NCBI RefSeq assembly: GCF_009727955.1
Contig: NZ_WOBR01000003.1
Coordinates: 300,615-364,614, forward strand
Length of the DNA stretch: 64,000 bases
Direction: 5' to 3'
DNA from: Aliivibrio fischeri
GTDB taxonomy: Bacteria; Pseudomonadota; Gammaproteobacteria; Enterobacterales; Vibrionaceae
Part shown: positions 1 through 9,864 of the stretch, piece by piece
Layout: each line of letters starts with the position of its first letter
Numbering within the stretch: position 1 is the first letter of the stretch
The notes under the pieces: generated by a model
Database searches by the model: none
Seen by the model: only the letters and a program-made list of their open reading frames with translations
Told to the model about the DNA's origin: nothing
Program-made: the position numbers and the translations under genes

Positions 1-805
1 ACTCTTTTATTTCTCTATAACTAGAGCCATCATGTGTTAAGTAACGCTGAATCGTACGCACAGACATACCAATAATGCCACTAAATGCCTCTAAGCTTAA
101 ATCTTGTCGCCCAATATAACCTTCGAGCGCATTTGATAATTGCTTCACAAAAGGTTGACTGTTTTTTTTCCAAGTTAATTGCTGCGTGCTCGTTGATGTC
201 TCAGTAGAAGATCGATAAAAAAGAGCGGTACTTACTTGTCCCATAAATTGAGGAGTGTCAGTTGAAATTTGGAGCTTATCTAAGCCCGATTTTTCTTGTG
301 ATACCAAATGATATTTTGACGGTTCTTTAATATCAGAGCGCTCCCGAGTTAAATAGTGATGAGCAACACAAATAGCATAAAGCTCACAGACGAAACCAAA
401 AGGGTCCATATCCTCTACTTTTAATTCAATACAAAGCTGGGAGTTTTGCTTACTAAAAGAGCTATATAAGAACTCGGCTCGTTGTATAGGAAGCGCCTCA
501 CCTAATACATCAAGTAAAGGCCGCTTTGTTTTCGTAGAAGGTTTAATGGTATCAATGACCATCGAATACCTCTCAGCTCCCTGCTGTATAAAAGTCGTAA
601 ATTCTTGTGCTGGAAGCTGCTCAAATGTAGCTTGTAACAGTCTCGACAACACTCGAAAAGGGATATATTGCGCAGAAGTAGACTCCAGGTAAATAGGCAA
701 TTGAGCCTCATTGACTATTGGCCAAACATCTTCCACATATTGTTTAAGAATGTCTAATTGTATTATTGCGGCGGCTTTATGAATAAGTGGGATAGTTTTA
801 CTCAT
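1..805 (-). CDS. AraC-family transcriptional regulator, partial (C-terminus beyond left edge)
   Basis: An open frame of 268 codons runs from ATG at 805 to the window edge without a stop. The visible C-terminal part contains the first helix-turn-helix of an AraC/XylS DNA-binding domain (LSLEAFSGIIGMSVRTIQRYL); the second half of the domain lies outside the window. The N-terminal ~190 residues resemble the poorly conserved ligand-binding half seen in OruR/ArgR-like AraC proteins, but I recognise no specific effector. The start codon overlaps the stop of the upstream AraC gene (ATGA), so the two regulators are probably translationally coupled. Target unknown; the neighbouring dipeptidase/porin genes are candidates by proximity only. 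Confidence 0.85.
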   Translation of the reverse strand, partial: MSKTIPLIHKAAAIIQLDILKQYVEDVWPIVNEAQLPIYLESTSAQYIPFRVLSRLLQATFEQLPAQEFTTFIQQGAERYSMVIDTIKPSTKTKRPLLDVLGEALPIQRAEFLYSSFSKQNSQLCIELKVEDMDPFGFVCELYAICVAHHYLTRERSDIKEPSKYHLVSQEKSGLDKLQISTDTPQFMGQVSTALFYRSSTETSTSTQQLTWKKNSQPFVKQLSNALEGYIGRQDLSLEAFSGIIGMSVRTIQRYLTHDGSSYREIKE

Positions 806-1800
806 AATGAACCTCGATTATAAATTCGGTACTCACTCGGGCTTAGTCCTGTTAGCACTTTGAACGCACGTGAGAAATTTTTGGGATTGCTGTAACCCAA
901 TTCTTGAGCAATCGATTGAATAGGTCGATCGCCCTCATTAAGTAACATTATCGCCTTATGACGAATAGCAAGATTAGAGATATCTCTAAATGAAGTGTTC
1001 AAATTTGCAAGTTCTCGTTGCAGATGCCGCTCATTAACACCAATAGCTCGGGTCACAGATTGTAAATTGGCATTCCCATGAAAAGTATTCTGGCTGATCA
1101 AGTCCCATAGTTGCTGGTCAATAACAAGAGACTGACTATTTTGTAAAAGACTCATCGGCATCACAGGTTTTTCAAACATTTTGTGATTCAGCAATTGTGA
1201 CTTATGTATTGGAAGCACACCATAAGCTTGCTCATAAATAATGTTTAGATCTCTCAGTGTTGAAGAAAGCTTAACTCCACGCGCAGAGCTAGATTGAATA
1301 TTTAGATACTTTGGAGACCAAGCCTCTCCCAAATATGATCTCACTAATTCAATAAAAAGAACCATAATGTGTTGCTCTACCTGGTGTTTACCGACATTAA
1401 TTCCCGGAGTCCCTATTCTACACAGTTCTACATATTCCCCTCTCTCTTGCAGCCAGTAGCTTTGATAATTAGCATGATCTCGCAAATCATGAATAAGACG
1501 CTGTAACGCAGTATACAAGCTAGGCGCATTTAAAAGATGTTCACCAAATGCCCCATAACGGTCAAATGCATATTGTTCTGAAATATAACTGCCTAAATTA
1601 TCAATACCTTGTGAGTGACTAACGTAGTCAAGTAAGTGCCATGCGGCATATTCTGGAATAAAAACCTCGCCCTCAATTACTTTGTCGGGGTTAAGCCCTA
1701 CATATTCAAGAGAACGTTCTATTGACACACCGATGGTAGAAAAAACCGCTATAAAAGGATGCAAATGGTTGGATTTGACTAAAGGAATTGTATGTCTCAT
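802..1800 (-). CDS. AraC-family transcriptional regulator
   Basis: 332 residues. The C-terminal ~85 residues hold both helix-turn-helix motifs of the AraC/XylS fold (LQSVTRAIGVNERHLQREL, then IQSIAQELGYSNPKNFSRAF, ending LTGLSPSEYR). The N-terminal ~200 residues match the Arabinose_bd-type domain (PF12625 style) of OruR/GliR-like regulators. It is divergent from the DUF3299-dipeptidase-porin genes that start near 2015, and its TGA stop overlaps the ATG of the next AraC gene downstream. A role controlling the divergent genes is inference from orientation. Effector unknown. Confidence 0.9.
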   Translation of the reverse strand: MRHTIPLVKSNHLHPFIAVFSTIGVSIERSLEYVGLNPDKVIEGEVFIPEYAAWHLLDYVSHSQGIDNLGSYISEQYAFDRYGAFGEHLLNAPSLYTALQRLIHDLRDHANYQSYWLQERGEYVELCRIGTPGINVGKHQVEQHIMVLFIELVRSYLGEAWSPKYLNIQSSSARGVKLSSTLRDLNIIYEQAYGVLPIHKSQLLNHKMFEKPVMPMSLLQNSQSLVIDQQLWDLISQNTFHGNANLQSVTRAIGVNERHLQRELANLNTSFRDISNLAIRHKAIMLLNEGDRPIQSIAQELGYSNPKNFSRAFKVLTGLSPSEYRIYNRGSL

Positions 1801-2014
1801 ATAGATAAATTCTTATACCTAAACTGTTGATATTAATGGTGTCGTAAAATGATACCATTAGATAACATATTGATTATTTATATGTTAGATTTATTTTTAT
1901 TAACAATGCAGAAACATTTATCATCCATTATATTAAACTGAATGGTGCAAATTGCACATCGTTATAATCTCTAAATCTGTATTCTTGAATCAAAACATAG
2001 CGAAGGAACGCTTT

Positions 2015-2656
2015 ATGATTTCACTTTCTCGTTTTCTATTTTTAGTCTGTTGTTTATTTTTGAGCTCGAATAGCTATGCTTCTGAACAATGGAGTTGGCG
2101 TGATTTAGTTTCAGAAGAATCTAAATCTTTCATTGACCCATTTATACGTTTTTCTTCTATGCAAAAGTACGATTTGTATAACATTATGAATTATATAGAG
2201 GATAAAAATAACCTCGAACTAAAAGCCAACTATGAGATTGCAATTCAACGCTTTAGTGATTCCAATATCGATATTCTAAAACTAATAGAACAACGGCTTG
2301 AAATCGCCAAGCAACGAAACTCTGCCCAAAACTCAATCAATAAAAGCTTAATAGGTAAGACAGGACGCTTGCCTGGCTACATCGTGCCATTAGAAATGGA
2401 CGGTATGTTAGTAACACAATTTTTACTTGTACCAACAGCTGGGGCCTGTATTCACACCCCACCACCACCAGCCAATCAAATCGTATTAGTCACTCCAAAA
2501 GAAGGTATCGAATTAATTAGTCTGTATACGCCAGTGTGGATCGAAGGAGAATTAAGCGCAGGCAACAGTAAATCAGACGTTCAATTATCAGATGGTATCG
2601 CAGAAGTCGATACGGCTTACACAATGTTAGCAACTTCAGTAGAGCTCTATAATTAA
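2015..2656 (+). CDS. DUF3299-family exported protein
   Basis: 213 residues from the ATG at 2015, chosen because a good ribosome-binding site (GAAGGA, 2002-2007) precedes it and the following ~22 residues form a signal peptide (hydrophobic FLFLVCCLFL, then SNSYASE). The upstream ATG at 1952 lacks such a site. The C-terminal half has the DUF3299 signature: a GYIVPLE segment, then FLLVPTAGACIHTPPPPANQ with a conserved Cys-Ile-His. Members are predicted periplasmic or exported proteins, sometimes near metal or redox transport genes; the biochemical role is not known. It lies 11 nt before the M19 dipeptidase homologue and is probably co-transcribed with it. Confidence 0.8.
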   Translation: MISLSRFLFLVCCLFLSSNSYASEQWSWRDLVSEESKSFIDPFIRFSSMQKYDLYNIMNYIEDKNNLELKANYEIAIQRFSDSNIDILKLIEQRLEIAKQRNSAQNSINKSLIGKTGRLPGYIVPLEMDGMLVTQFLLVPTAGACIHTPPPPANQIVLVTPKEGIELISLYTPVWIEGELSAGNSKSDVQLSDGIAEVDTAYTMLATSVELYN

Positions 2657-2667
2657 AGGTAAAGGAT

Positions 2668-3840
2668 ATGCTTAAAAAATTATCAGTGTCATTAATCTCT
2701 ATCGCATTAGCCTCAAGCAGTGCTTACGCCAGTCAAGAAAGTAAAAACTGGGATGCTTCGAAAAAAGCACAGGCATTTGTAAAAGACGCGTTAGTCATGG
2801 ATATGTTTGCCTCACCATACGGTGCTGGTTGGACAGAAGATAAACAAATGGAAGACTACATTCAACGAGCTATTGATACGGGGATCTCCGGGGTAAGTGC
2901 CACATTAGCGGCAACGTATTACACATTTGAACAGTTCGAAGCTGAACGTAATAAGTGGCAAAGTGTGATCAATAAACACCCTGACACAATGACCGTTGGG
3001 TACACCGTAGAAGATATTAAGCAAGCAAAAGAAAACGGTAAATATGTCTTCATTTGGAACTCGCAAACACCAACGATTTTAAATGGTGACCTTAATAAAG
3101 TAGCAACGGTTAAAGCCATGGGGGTAAATACCATGCAGCTCGTTTATAACGGTCGTTACCGAACAGGTCTAGGTGTTATTGAAGCGCTTCATTATGATGA
3201 TATCGGCTTATCTGATTGGGGACGTTCACTCATTGATGAAATGGTGAAGAACGGTATTTTGGTCGACATGAGTCATACTTCATATCAAACAACAATGGAC
3301 ATCATGAGTTACATGGAAGAGAAACATCCTGGTGTTCCTGCTGTATTCTCTCATTCTGGTCCTGCTGGGCTATATGAATGCAGTCCGAAAGAAAAAATAA
3401 AGAAAGATGCACTAGCTCCTTGTTATCGTTTAATTACGGATGAACAAGCTATCCGCGTTGCGAAGATGGGTGGTGTTGTCAGCCCAACATTTACTGAGTG
3501 GATGTTAGATGGCATCTTCCCTGACGATATCACCCCAGAACAAGGCGCTGATATGCTTGAATACTACATCAAGCTAGTTGGCATAGATCATGTTGGGATT
3601 GCTACTGATGATATGTTCAGTACAGCCTTAGTTAAAACATTCGCTAAAAACAGTCCTCAAAGTTACAACGACTTTGGCTATATGATTGATGCATTTGATC
3701 GCGGTGCAGACAGCGGAGCCGAACTTGCGAAGTTTTTACCTGCGCTGACTGACGAGCTTTGGAAGCGTGGATATTCAAATGATGACATTCTGAAAATGTA
3801 TTCTGGAAACTTAATGCGAGTTTGGGAACAAACGTGGTAA
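2668..3840 (+). CDS. Peptidase M19 (membrane dipeptidase) homologue, several metal ligands missing
   Basis: 390 residues with an N-terminal signal peptide (cleavage near SAYA-SQE), so probably periplasmic. The fold is recognisable as renal/membrane dipeptidase (M19): VDMSHTS with His203, FSHSGPAG with His229, and HVGIATDD with an Asp near 314. Canonical M19 enzymes bind two zinc ions through an N-terminal His-x-Asp, a bridging Glu and two later His. Here the N-terminal motif is MDMFAS (44-49) without His-x-Asp, the bridging Glu region reads WNSQ (130-133), and the family His before the middle strand reads VYN (Tyr160). Only the two later His and the Asp are kept. Catalysis may be altered or lost. 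Followed by a strong terminator. Confidence 0.85.
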   Translation: MLKKLSVSLISIALASSSAYASQESKNWDASKKAQAFVKDALVMDMFASPYGAGWTEDKQMEDYIQRAIDTGISGVSATLAATYYTFEQFEAERNKWQSVINKHPDTMTVGYTVEDIKQAKENGKYVFIWNSQTPTILNGDLNKVATVKAMGVNTMQLVYNGRYRTGLGVIEALHYDDIGLSDWGRSLIDEMVKNGILVDMSHTSYQTTMDIMSYMEEKHPGVPAVFSHSGPAGLYECSPKEKIKKDALAPCYRLITDEQAIRVAKMGGVVSPTFTEWMLDGIFPDDITPEQGADMLEYYIKLVGIDHVGIATDDMFSTALVKTFAKNSPQSYNDFGYMIDAFDRGADSGAELAKFLPALTDELWKRGYSNDDILKMYSGNLMRVWEQTW

Positions 3841-3864
3841 TGCAGCTCTAAAACAACTTCAAGG

Positions 3865-3905
3865 CCGCCTAGTACTGTGTTAATACGCAGATAGGCGGTA
3901 TTTTT
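3865..3905 (+). terminator. Intrinsic terminator after the M19 gene
   Basis: Stem CCGCCTA (3865-3871) pairs with TAGGCGG (3892-3898), with an inner CTGTG/CGCAG stem and a following T-run (3899-3905). It separates the dipeptidase gene from the porin gene. Confidence 0.85.
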
Positions 3906-4043
3906 CTTATACCCTTCTCTTTATAAAACACTCTAACTTGATGAGTTCAATCTTAAATAGAGTTATTTAAAATGGCGTAAAATGACAATTTAATAATCAA
4001 AACTTCGTCATAATTTCTTTTTATGTCACTTATAGGAAAGCCC

Positions 4044-5366
4044 ATGAATAAAAATACTGCTTCATCAACATCGTATCTTCCTCCTCAAATTAATCGTAAA
4101 TGTTCTCTACTGCCTATCAGTATATTGGGAGCAAGTATCGTATTTACATTATCAACACCTCTACTCGCAAGTGCGAACTTTGGCAGCCCAGATACTGTCG
4201 ATAACACGCTTGCTGAGAATACTCGACAAAAGAAAAGCTGGCGAGAAAACTTAGCAGAGCAGCACAACCTCACTTTTGGTCTAGATTATCAAGTACTTGG
4301 CTTAAGTGCTTCTGATCCCGTGTCTGGCGGTGAAGATAAAGCCTCTTCTGGTGTTGCACGCTTTTATGGTTCATGGAATTTAGTTGGATTAGAAACAGGT
4401 AATACCGGAGGCGTTGTATGGAAAATAGAACACCGCCATGGATATTCAGACATGACACCGAAAGAGTTTGCCTTCCAAGGTAATTTTACAGGCGCAGGTA
4501 ACGGCATCGGGTATGGCGGAATGATTGGTCCAGCTTACAGTGATCAAGGTACTCGATTAACCAACTTATACTGGAAACAAAAACTCAATAACGGTAATAC
4601 TTCATTTATGGTCGGTTATTTAGATACCACCGACTATGTCGATGTCTATGCGCTAGCAAGCCCATGGAATGGATTTACTAACCTTGCTTTTAGTACTGGG
4701 TCTGGTGCGATTGGTTTACCAGATGATGGTATTCTTGGCCTCGCTATAGGGCATATGATTACTGATAATCTTTACACCATTACAGGTATTGCTGATGGTA
4801 AAGGTAAATCAGACGAACCATTAGAAGGTTTCGACACTTTATTTAATGATCACCGACTGTTTACAACATTTGAGCTTGGTTGGACTGCATCTAAAGAGCA
4901 AATTTACACCGATAATATTCACCTAACTTTTTGGCACTTAGACTCAGGAACTCAGCATAGTCTTGTCAATGGAGGGAGCGGGCAAGGGGTTAACTTTTCA
5001 GCTAGCTTTATGGCAACACCACAACTTATGCCGTTTTTACGAGGCGGGTTCTCAGAAGGGGATGTTGCACTCTACAATAAATCAATTACAGCAGGTATTG
5101 GATACTTTGGCTTAGGAAACGCAAAGAGTAATTTAGGGTTTGCGTTTAACTGGAGTGAAGTAAACGATGACTTCTCTAATGTAATAAAAAGAATTAACTC
5201 GGTAGCTGACTCAAGTGACTCTCAGTTAACCAGTGAGTTATATTACAAAATGGCATTAGGAGAATTTGTCGAACTCACTCCTAATCTTCAATATATTAAA
5301 GATCCTGCATTTTCAAATGAAGACAGTACATGGGTAGCAGGAATTAGAGCTCGCATCATTATCTAG
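4044..5366 (+). CDS. OprB-like carbohydrate-selective porin
   Basis: 440 residues from the ATG at 4044, preferred over 4023 because TAGGAAAG lies just upstream. The N-terminus carries a long signal peptide (hydrophobic segment ILGASIVFTLSTPLLASA). The rest alternates short aromatic-rich strands with glycine-rich turns typical of a beta-barrel and resembles the OprB family (for example WRENLAEQHNLTFGLDYQ near the mature N-terminus, and repeated LTFWHLD / GFAFNWSEV strands). Such porins pass sugars or small solutes across the outer membrane. It is a single gene between a terminator and the oxidoreductase gene. The substrate is not evident. Confidence 0.8.
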   Translation: MNKNTASSTSYLPPQINRKCSLLPISILGASIVFTLSTPLLASANFGSPDTVDNTLAENTRQKKSWRENLAEQHNLTFGLDYQVLGLSASDPVSGGEDKASSGVARFYGSWNLVGLETGNTGGVVWKIEHRHGYSDMTPKEFAFQGNFTGAGNGIGYGGMIGPAYSDQGTRLTNLYWKQKLNNGNTSFMVGYLDTTDYVDVYALASPWNGFTNLAFSTGSGAIGLPDDGILGLAIGHMITDNLYTITGIADGKGKSDEPLEGFDTLFNDHRLFTTFELGWTASKEQIYTDNIHLTFWHLDSGTQHSLVNGGSGQGVNFSASFMATPQLMPFLRGGFSEGDVALYNKSITAGIGYFGLGNAKSNLGFAFNWSEVNDDFSNVIKRINSVADSSDSQLTSELYYKMALGEFVELTPNLQYIKDPAFSNEDSTWVAGIRARIII

Positions 5367-5462
5367 TTAGTATTTACTCATAACGCTTGAATATTACTTA
5401 CATTCACATCAATAAATAGGTCATACTGACTCACGACATAATAATATAACCATAAGGCACGT

Positions 5463-6707
5463 ATGAATTCGATAGATCTCAATCAACCATTTACTCTTAC
5501 TCATGGTCAAGTTATTAAAAACCGTCTGTTCAAATCAGCAATGAGTGAACAGCTTGGCGATAAGCAGCATAACCCGACTTCTGGTTTGGTAACCTTATAC
5601 CAACGTTGGGCTAAAGGCGGTATTGGTTTATCGATGACAGGTAATGTCATGGTGGATAGAACCGCCCTTGGCGAGCCTAAGAATGTGGTTTTAGATGAGA
5701 AAAGTGACCTTAGATTATTTAGTGAATGGGCAAAGGCAGGCACGCTAAATAACTCACACATATGGATGCAACTTAACCATCCAGGTAAGCAAATTCCAAA
5801 ATTTCTATGCGCAGATCCAGTAGCCCCTTCAGCAATACCGTTAGAGCGTGGACTAGAAAAAAGTTTTAATACCCCACGAGAACTCACTGAGAGTGAAATC
5901 CATGAGATCATTACTAAATTCGCTACCAGTGCCAAACTAGCAAAGCAAGCAGGCTTTACTGGGGTACAAATTCATGGTGCTCATGGTTATCTTGTTAGTC
6001 AATTTTTATCCTCAAGGCACAATCAACGAAACGACAAATGGGGTGGCTCATTAGAAAACCGACTGCGTTTCGTACTCGAAGTATATAATGCTATTCGTAA
6101 AGAAGTTGGAGCTGAATTCCCGGTAGGCATTAAGCTTAATAGTGCCGATTTTATGAAAGGCGGTTTCACTGAAGAAGAATCAATGCAGGTTGTGCAAACT
6201 TTAAGTAATAACGGCATCGACTTAATTGAGATATCTGGTGGCACTTACGAGAGTCCATCAATGATGGGATCCAAAGATAAAAATAAACCAGTAAAAGAAA
6301 GTACCGTTAAACGTGAAGCTTACTTTATGGATTACATGGAAAAAGTAAGAACGCTAGTTAATACACCTTTGGTTGTGACTGGTGGTTTTCGCTCTGCTCC
6401 TGCAATGAATGAAGCCTTAAATACCTCTGCGACTGACTTTATCGGTATTGCACGAACCATGGCTGTTGACCCTGATTTCCCAAATAAATTAATGCAAAAT
6501 TCAGACTATGGAATGCTGTTAGCAGAACCAACAACAGGCAAACCTGCATTAGATAAAATGGCGATGGTAGGGCTTGTTTGGTATGAGCATCAAATGTGGC
6601 GTATTGCAGATGGAAAGGACGCTGATCCTCAATTGAGTGCATTTAGTGTGGTACTTAAAACCTTACTAAGCGCCGGTTGGTATGCTTTTAAAAAGCGGAG
6701 AGCGTAA
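5463..6707 (+). CDS. NADH:flavin oxidoreductase, Old Yellow Enzyme family
   Basis: 414 residues forming an FMN-binding TIM barrel of the COG1902 type. The hallmark segment IHGAHGYLVSQFLS followed by N-R-D-x-W-GGS-x-ENR lies around residues 170-200, including the His pair and catalytic Tyr used for ene-reduction. The phosphate-binding end reads VTGGF, then FIGIARTMAVDPDFP. The family reduces activated C=C bonds (enones, nitro compounds, dienoyl-CoA) using NAD(P)H. It lacks the C-terminal FAD/4Fe-4S half of 2,4-dienoyl-CoA reductase FadH, so it is a single-domain ene-reductase. Stands alone as a transcription unit; substrate unknown. Confidence 0.9.
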   Translation: MNSIDLNQPFTLTHGQVIKNRLFKSAMSEQLGDKQHNPTSGLVTLYQRWAKGGIGLSMTGNVMVDRTALGEPKNVVLDEKSDLRLFSEWAKAGTLNNSHIWMQLNHPGKQIPKFLCADPVAPSAIPLERGLEKSFNTPRELTESEIHEIITKFATSAKLAKQAGFTGVQIHGAHGYLVSQFLSSRHNQRNDKWGGSLENRLRFVLEVYNAIRKEVGAEFPVGIKLNSADFMKGGFTEEESMQVVQTLSNNGIDLIEISGGTYESPSMMGSKDKNKPVKESTVKREAYFMDYMEKVRTLVNTPLVVTGGFRSAPAMNEALNTSATDFIGIARTMAVDPDFPNKLMQNSDYGMLLAEPTTGKPALDKMAMVGLVWYEHQMWRIADGKDADPQLSAFSVVLKTLLSAGWYAFKKRRA

Positions 6708-6818
6708 GCAGAGACGGTAGAGACCAACACACCTCTAACGACTGAACCATATTAGTTATGCTATATCGCGTAGCTAATATGGATACCTATCACTCAACTT
6801 CGAATTTTTAATATTCTC

Positions 6819-7121
6819 TTATTTGCCTTTCACTTTACTCTTCAAGTTCTGCATAAAGGTTTTAAAGTGCGGCATAAAATCAGCAAACAATTCATGTTTA
6901 CGGTTTGCCATCATAACAGGGCCGAGTAAGCGCAATGCTACGCCTACCTTTGTTGCTGTTTCTGGTTCTAAACCACTTTTTTGCTTTAATTTGTTCACGA
7001 TATTAAAAACATCTTCACGATCTTGAAATTCAAACGCCAATGTTTGAGCTGTTTCTTGCTCTGGTGTTATCTCTTCAATCGTCACTCGGTAACACTTATC
7101 TTTTCTAATTTTAGGGATCAT
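6819..7121 (-). CDS. DUF3861 family protein, copy 1
   Basis: 100 residues starting MIPKIRKDKCYRVTIEEI, a small soluble protein matching the DUF3861 family (hypothetical; no known function). The RBS GGTAG lies just before the ATG. A second, nearly identical copy starts at 10663 on the same strand; the two differ at only a few residues plus the C-terminus, and homology extends into the RBS but stops about 10 nt upstream of it. This copy ends KVKGK and a stop, whereas copy 2 continues LRE. Confidence 0.8.
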   Translation of the reverse strand: MIPKIRKDKCYRVTIEEITPEQETAQTLAFEFQDREDVFNIVNKLKQKSGLEPETATKVGVALRLLGPVMMANRKHELFADFMPHFKTFMQNLKSKVKGK

Positions 7122-7245
7122 AGTTCTACCTTATTTATACCTTTAGCAAAGGTCCGATAAGAATGTATTAAACAATCTAAACTATTTTCAGGTATCTAAG
7201 GCATGTCTATCAACAGACTTAGATACCTAAAGCCTAAACCATTTA

Positions 7246-7851
7246 CTAAAAATTAGGTTTTTGATAATAACTTAAGAAAAAATCTGCCGTACGTTGAACT
7301 AATTGTTGCTTTTCATCCTCAGTTAATAAAGGCGCTATCCCTACCGCTTGACACCAATAAGCTGGATGAGAAATTAAGCTTTGTAATTGAGCTTCAGCAT
7401 AAGATATATCAGATATAAGTAATTGCTTGCTATCTACCATTCTTTGCAGCCACTCCAATATCTTTGTTTCTTTTTTAACCATTCTTTGGATGCATTCTTT
7501 TTTATCTACCGCACAATCTCTGTACAAGAAATAACCGATCGTCACTTTCGATAAACTCAAATACTCTTCACTTGTGAATAAATTAATTTCACTGAGTAAC
7601 AAATGCTCTAATTGCAGTCGAATATCACTGATATTTAATATTTGCTCTTCAGCATGATCCATCGCTTTTTGCCATAGATCACCTAATAACTCAATAACCA
7701 AAGCTTCTTTAGATGAAAAGTACTGATATACCGTACTCTTTGAGACATTCGCAAGGGCTGAAAGCTTATCCATACTGGTGTTATCAACCCCATACTCTCT
7801 AAATGCCTCTTTTGCTGCCAACAGAATAATGTCTTTTTTTGTCGTTTTCAT
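7246..7851 (-). CDS. TetR/AcrR-family transcriptional regulator
   Basis: 201 residues. The N-terminal ~55 residues are a typical TetR DNA-binding domain (ILLAAKEAFREYGVDNTSMD, then VSKSTVYQYFSSKEALV). The C-terminal ligand domain is variable and suggests no specific ligand. It is divergent from the chemoreceptor gene at 8004, and is followed by DUF3861 copy 1 on the same strand. The family represses neighbouring genes and is released by small molecules; the target here cannot be named from sequence alone. Confidence 0.9.
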   Translation of the reverse strand: MKTTKKDIILLAAKEAFREYGVDNTSMDKLSALANVSKSTVYQYFSSKEALVIELLGDLWQKAMDHAEEQILNISDIRLQLEHLLLSEINLFTSEEYLSLSKVTIGYFLYRDCAVDKKECIQRMVKKETKILEWLQRMVDSKQLLISDISYAEAQLQSLISHPAYWCQAVGIAPLLTEDEKQQLVQRTADFFLSYYQKPNF

Positions 7852-8003
7852 TATGTGATTTTGGTCTCAAATATATAATTATTCAATTCTACATCAATTT
7901 AGTTTATTTGTTCATAAAAAACAGGTATGCTCCGCGCGCTCAAAATCGAACTAACCAGTACAGTTTTTAAGTAGTTATATTTAATTTGGAATAAACATAA
8001 ATC

Positions 8004-9863
8004 ATGATAAAAAAAATTGTTGCTCTATTCTTTGTTATTATTAGCATTTTGCTTGCTTTAACTTTAGTTCTTTCTAAACCATTTTTGAATGACTTTAAAA
8101 AGAACAATATGGACCACGCCAATGTATTGGCACTCAATGTAATAACATCTAGCTATAATGCCGTCACAGAAGGACTAATTAATGGTTTAAAATCATTATC
8201 TTACTCTGTATACACAGACCCAAACAAAGGGTTTGATGAGGGACGTATTCTACAAGATTTAAAAAATATTGTTGCCACCAATTCTGCTTATAAAGACATC
8301 ATCATCACAACTCTTGATGGTCGTGCATTTGCTGCATCAAGTAATGGATGGAACAAAGGATTCAACGCTCGCACAAGTCAAAGAGAATGGTTTACGACTA
8401 TCATTGATGACAAAAAGAGCGCACATATCGCTCAACCTTATAAATCCAATACGGGTGAATATGATTTCACCGTTAGTGCACCGATTTTACTCGATGGTAA
8501 CGTCGTTGGTGTATTAGCAATTGTAGCTAACCTAAACGTATTAATGCCAAAGAGTGGCGTTGAGTTTGGTATTACCACACAAGATGGTTATGTGGTAGCT
8601 ATTGATGACTCTTCACAGAATTGGTTAGGTAAAAACCTATTTGATGTTCGACCTACGTACAAAAACATCAGCACGGAACCAACGTTACTGGTATCACCAT
8701 CTGGCAGCACCTATAGCTTATTTAAGACACCACTTAATCACGGATTAGTCGGTTACATTTTTACCAACCAAGGCAAAACGGTTGATAATGCTAACATGAT
8801 CCGAAATGCATTAATTATTGTATTAATCACAATTGGTACAGTTTTAACAGCGGCTCAATTTATCGTGGTTCGTCGTGAACTGTCACAAATTGATACGGTT
8901 GTGAATAGCATTAAACAGATGGCAGATGGTAACTTCCAAGCGATCAATATTCCAAAAACGGGCAATGAAATTGATTTAATTTCAGCGTCATTACACCAAT
9001 TACAACAGCGCGTTTGGAATGTAATGAACTCAGCAACAAGCATTATGTCTCAATTATCAGCACACCAACAAAGCATTACATTAAGTACGGCAAATAACAT
9101 TAAGTGTTCTGAATCAGAGCTGAGCAACATTGACTTAGTCTCAATTGAAATTAATGACATGGCGACAACAGCAAATGAGATTGCAACCAATGCGCAATCG
9201 GCAGAAGAGAATACCAGTGCCACACTGAGCTTATCTGCAACCAGTTTAGCGACGCTACAACAGTCATCAACGATTGTGGATCAAGTGACTGGATCGGTGC
9301 AAGAGTCAGCCTCTATCTTTGAAGAGTTAAAAACACTTTCTGATAACATCAGTTCGGTTGTCGATGTGATCGGTAACATCTCAGATCAAACAAATTTACT
9401 GGCATTAAATGCGGCAATTGAAGCTGCACGAGCGGGTGAACAAGGTCGTGGGTTCTCAGTAGTGGCCGATGAAGTACGTGCATTAGCCGTGAAAACTCAA
9501 GATTCAACGGCTGACATCCAACGTATCATTGTTACGCTTCAAGCGGGGGTAACCAAAGCAACCAATGCAATGGGCACCAACTTGCAGTTAACCGAGAAGC
9601 TATCGGTTATTTCGGGTGAAATTGAACAAGCCTTTACCGATATTTCTGAAAAAGTCTCTTTGCTTTCTGATATTAATTCATTTGTGGCGACGTCTTCTGA
9701 AGCCCAGTTTGTGGTAAACCAGAGAGTGACGCAAAATATTGATGAAATCAAAAAAATGGTAAGCAACAATGTGTCTGGTGTACAAAATACCATCGATGCT
9801 AACCATGAAATGACGCTACTAGTTAATAATTTAAATGAAGAAATCCGCTTCTTTAAAATATAA
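8004..9863 (+). CDS. Methyl-accepting chemotaxis protein with Cache sensor domain
   Basis: 619 residues. An N-terminal membrane anchor (residues ~3-25) is followed by a periplasmic dCache-type sensor (about 35-270, with the Cache pattern [17 protein letters not shown]), a second membrane segment (about 270-290), a HAMP linker and the conserved cytoplasmic signalling tip ([20 protein letters not shown], then [14 protein letters not shown]). The protein ends in FFKI with no C-terminal pentapeptide for CheR/CheB tethering. It senses an extracytoplasmic small molecule and controls CheA; Cache receptors often bind amino or organic acids, but the ligand is unknown. Its stop codon is immediately followed by the terminus of an IS remnant. 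Confidence 0.93.
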   Translation: MIKKIVALFFVIISILLALTLVLSKPFLNDFKKNNMDHANVLALNVITSSYNAVTEGLINGLKSLSYSVYTDPNKGFDEGRILQDLKNIVATNSAYKDIIITTLDGRAFAASSNGWNKGFNARTSQREWFTTIIDDKKSAHIAQPYKSNTGEYDFTVSAPILLDGNVVGVLAIVANLNVLMPKSGVEFGITTQDGYVVAIDDSSQNWLGKNLFDVRPTYKNISTEPTLLVSPSGSTYSLFKTPLNHGLVGYIFTNQGKTVDNANMIRNALIIVLITIGTVLTAAQFIVVRRELSQIDTVVNSIKQMADGNFQAINIPKTGNEIDLISASLHQLQQRVWNVMNSATSIMSQLSAHQQSITLSTANNIKCSESELSNIDLVSIEINDMATTANEIATNAQSAEENTSATLSLSATSLATLQQSSTIVDQVTGSVQESASIFEELKTLSDNISSVVDVIGNISDQTNLLALNAAIEAARAGEQGRGFSVVADEVRALAVKTQDSTADIQRIIVTLQAGVTKATNAMGTNLQLTEKLSVISGEIEQAFTDISEKVSLLSDINSFVATSSEAQFVVNQRVTQNIDEIKKMVSNNVSGVQNTIDANHEMTLLVNNLNEEIRFFKI

Positions 9864-9864
9864 A

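Noticed and set aside
502..711. Minus-strand 69-codon frame near the left edge
   Set aside because: It is in a different frame inside the AraC gene that runs 1-805.
7987..8003. GGAATAAACAT shared by the MCP and the adhesin upstream regions (also near 62849)
   Set aside because: Eleven AT-rich identical bases in two places are easily chance; no spacing to the start is shared.
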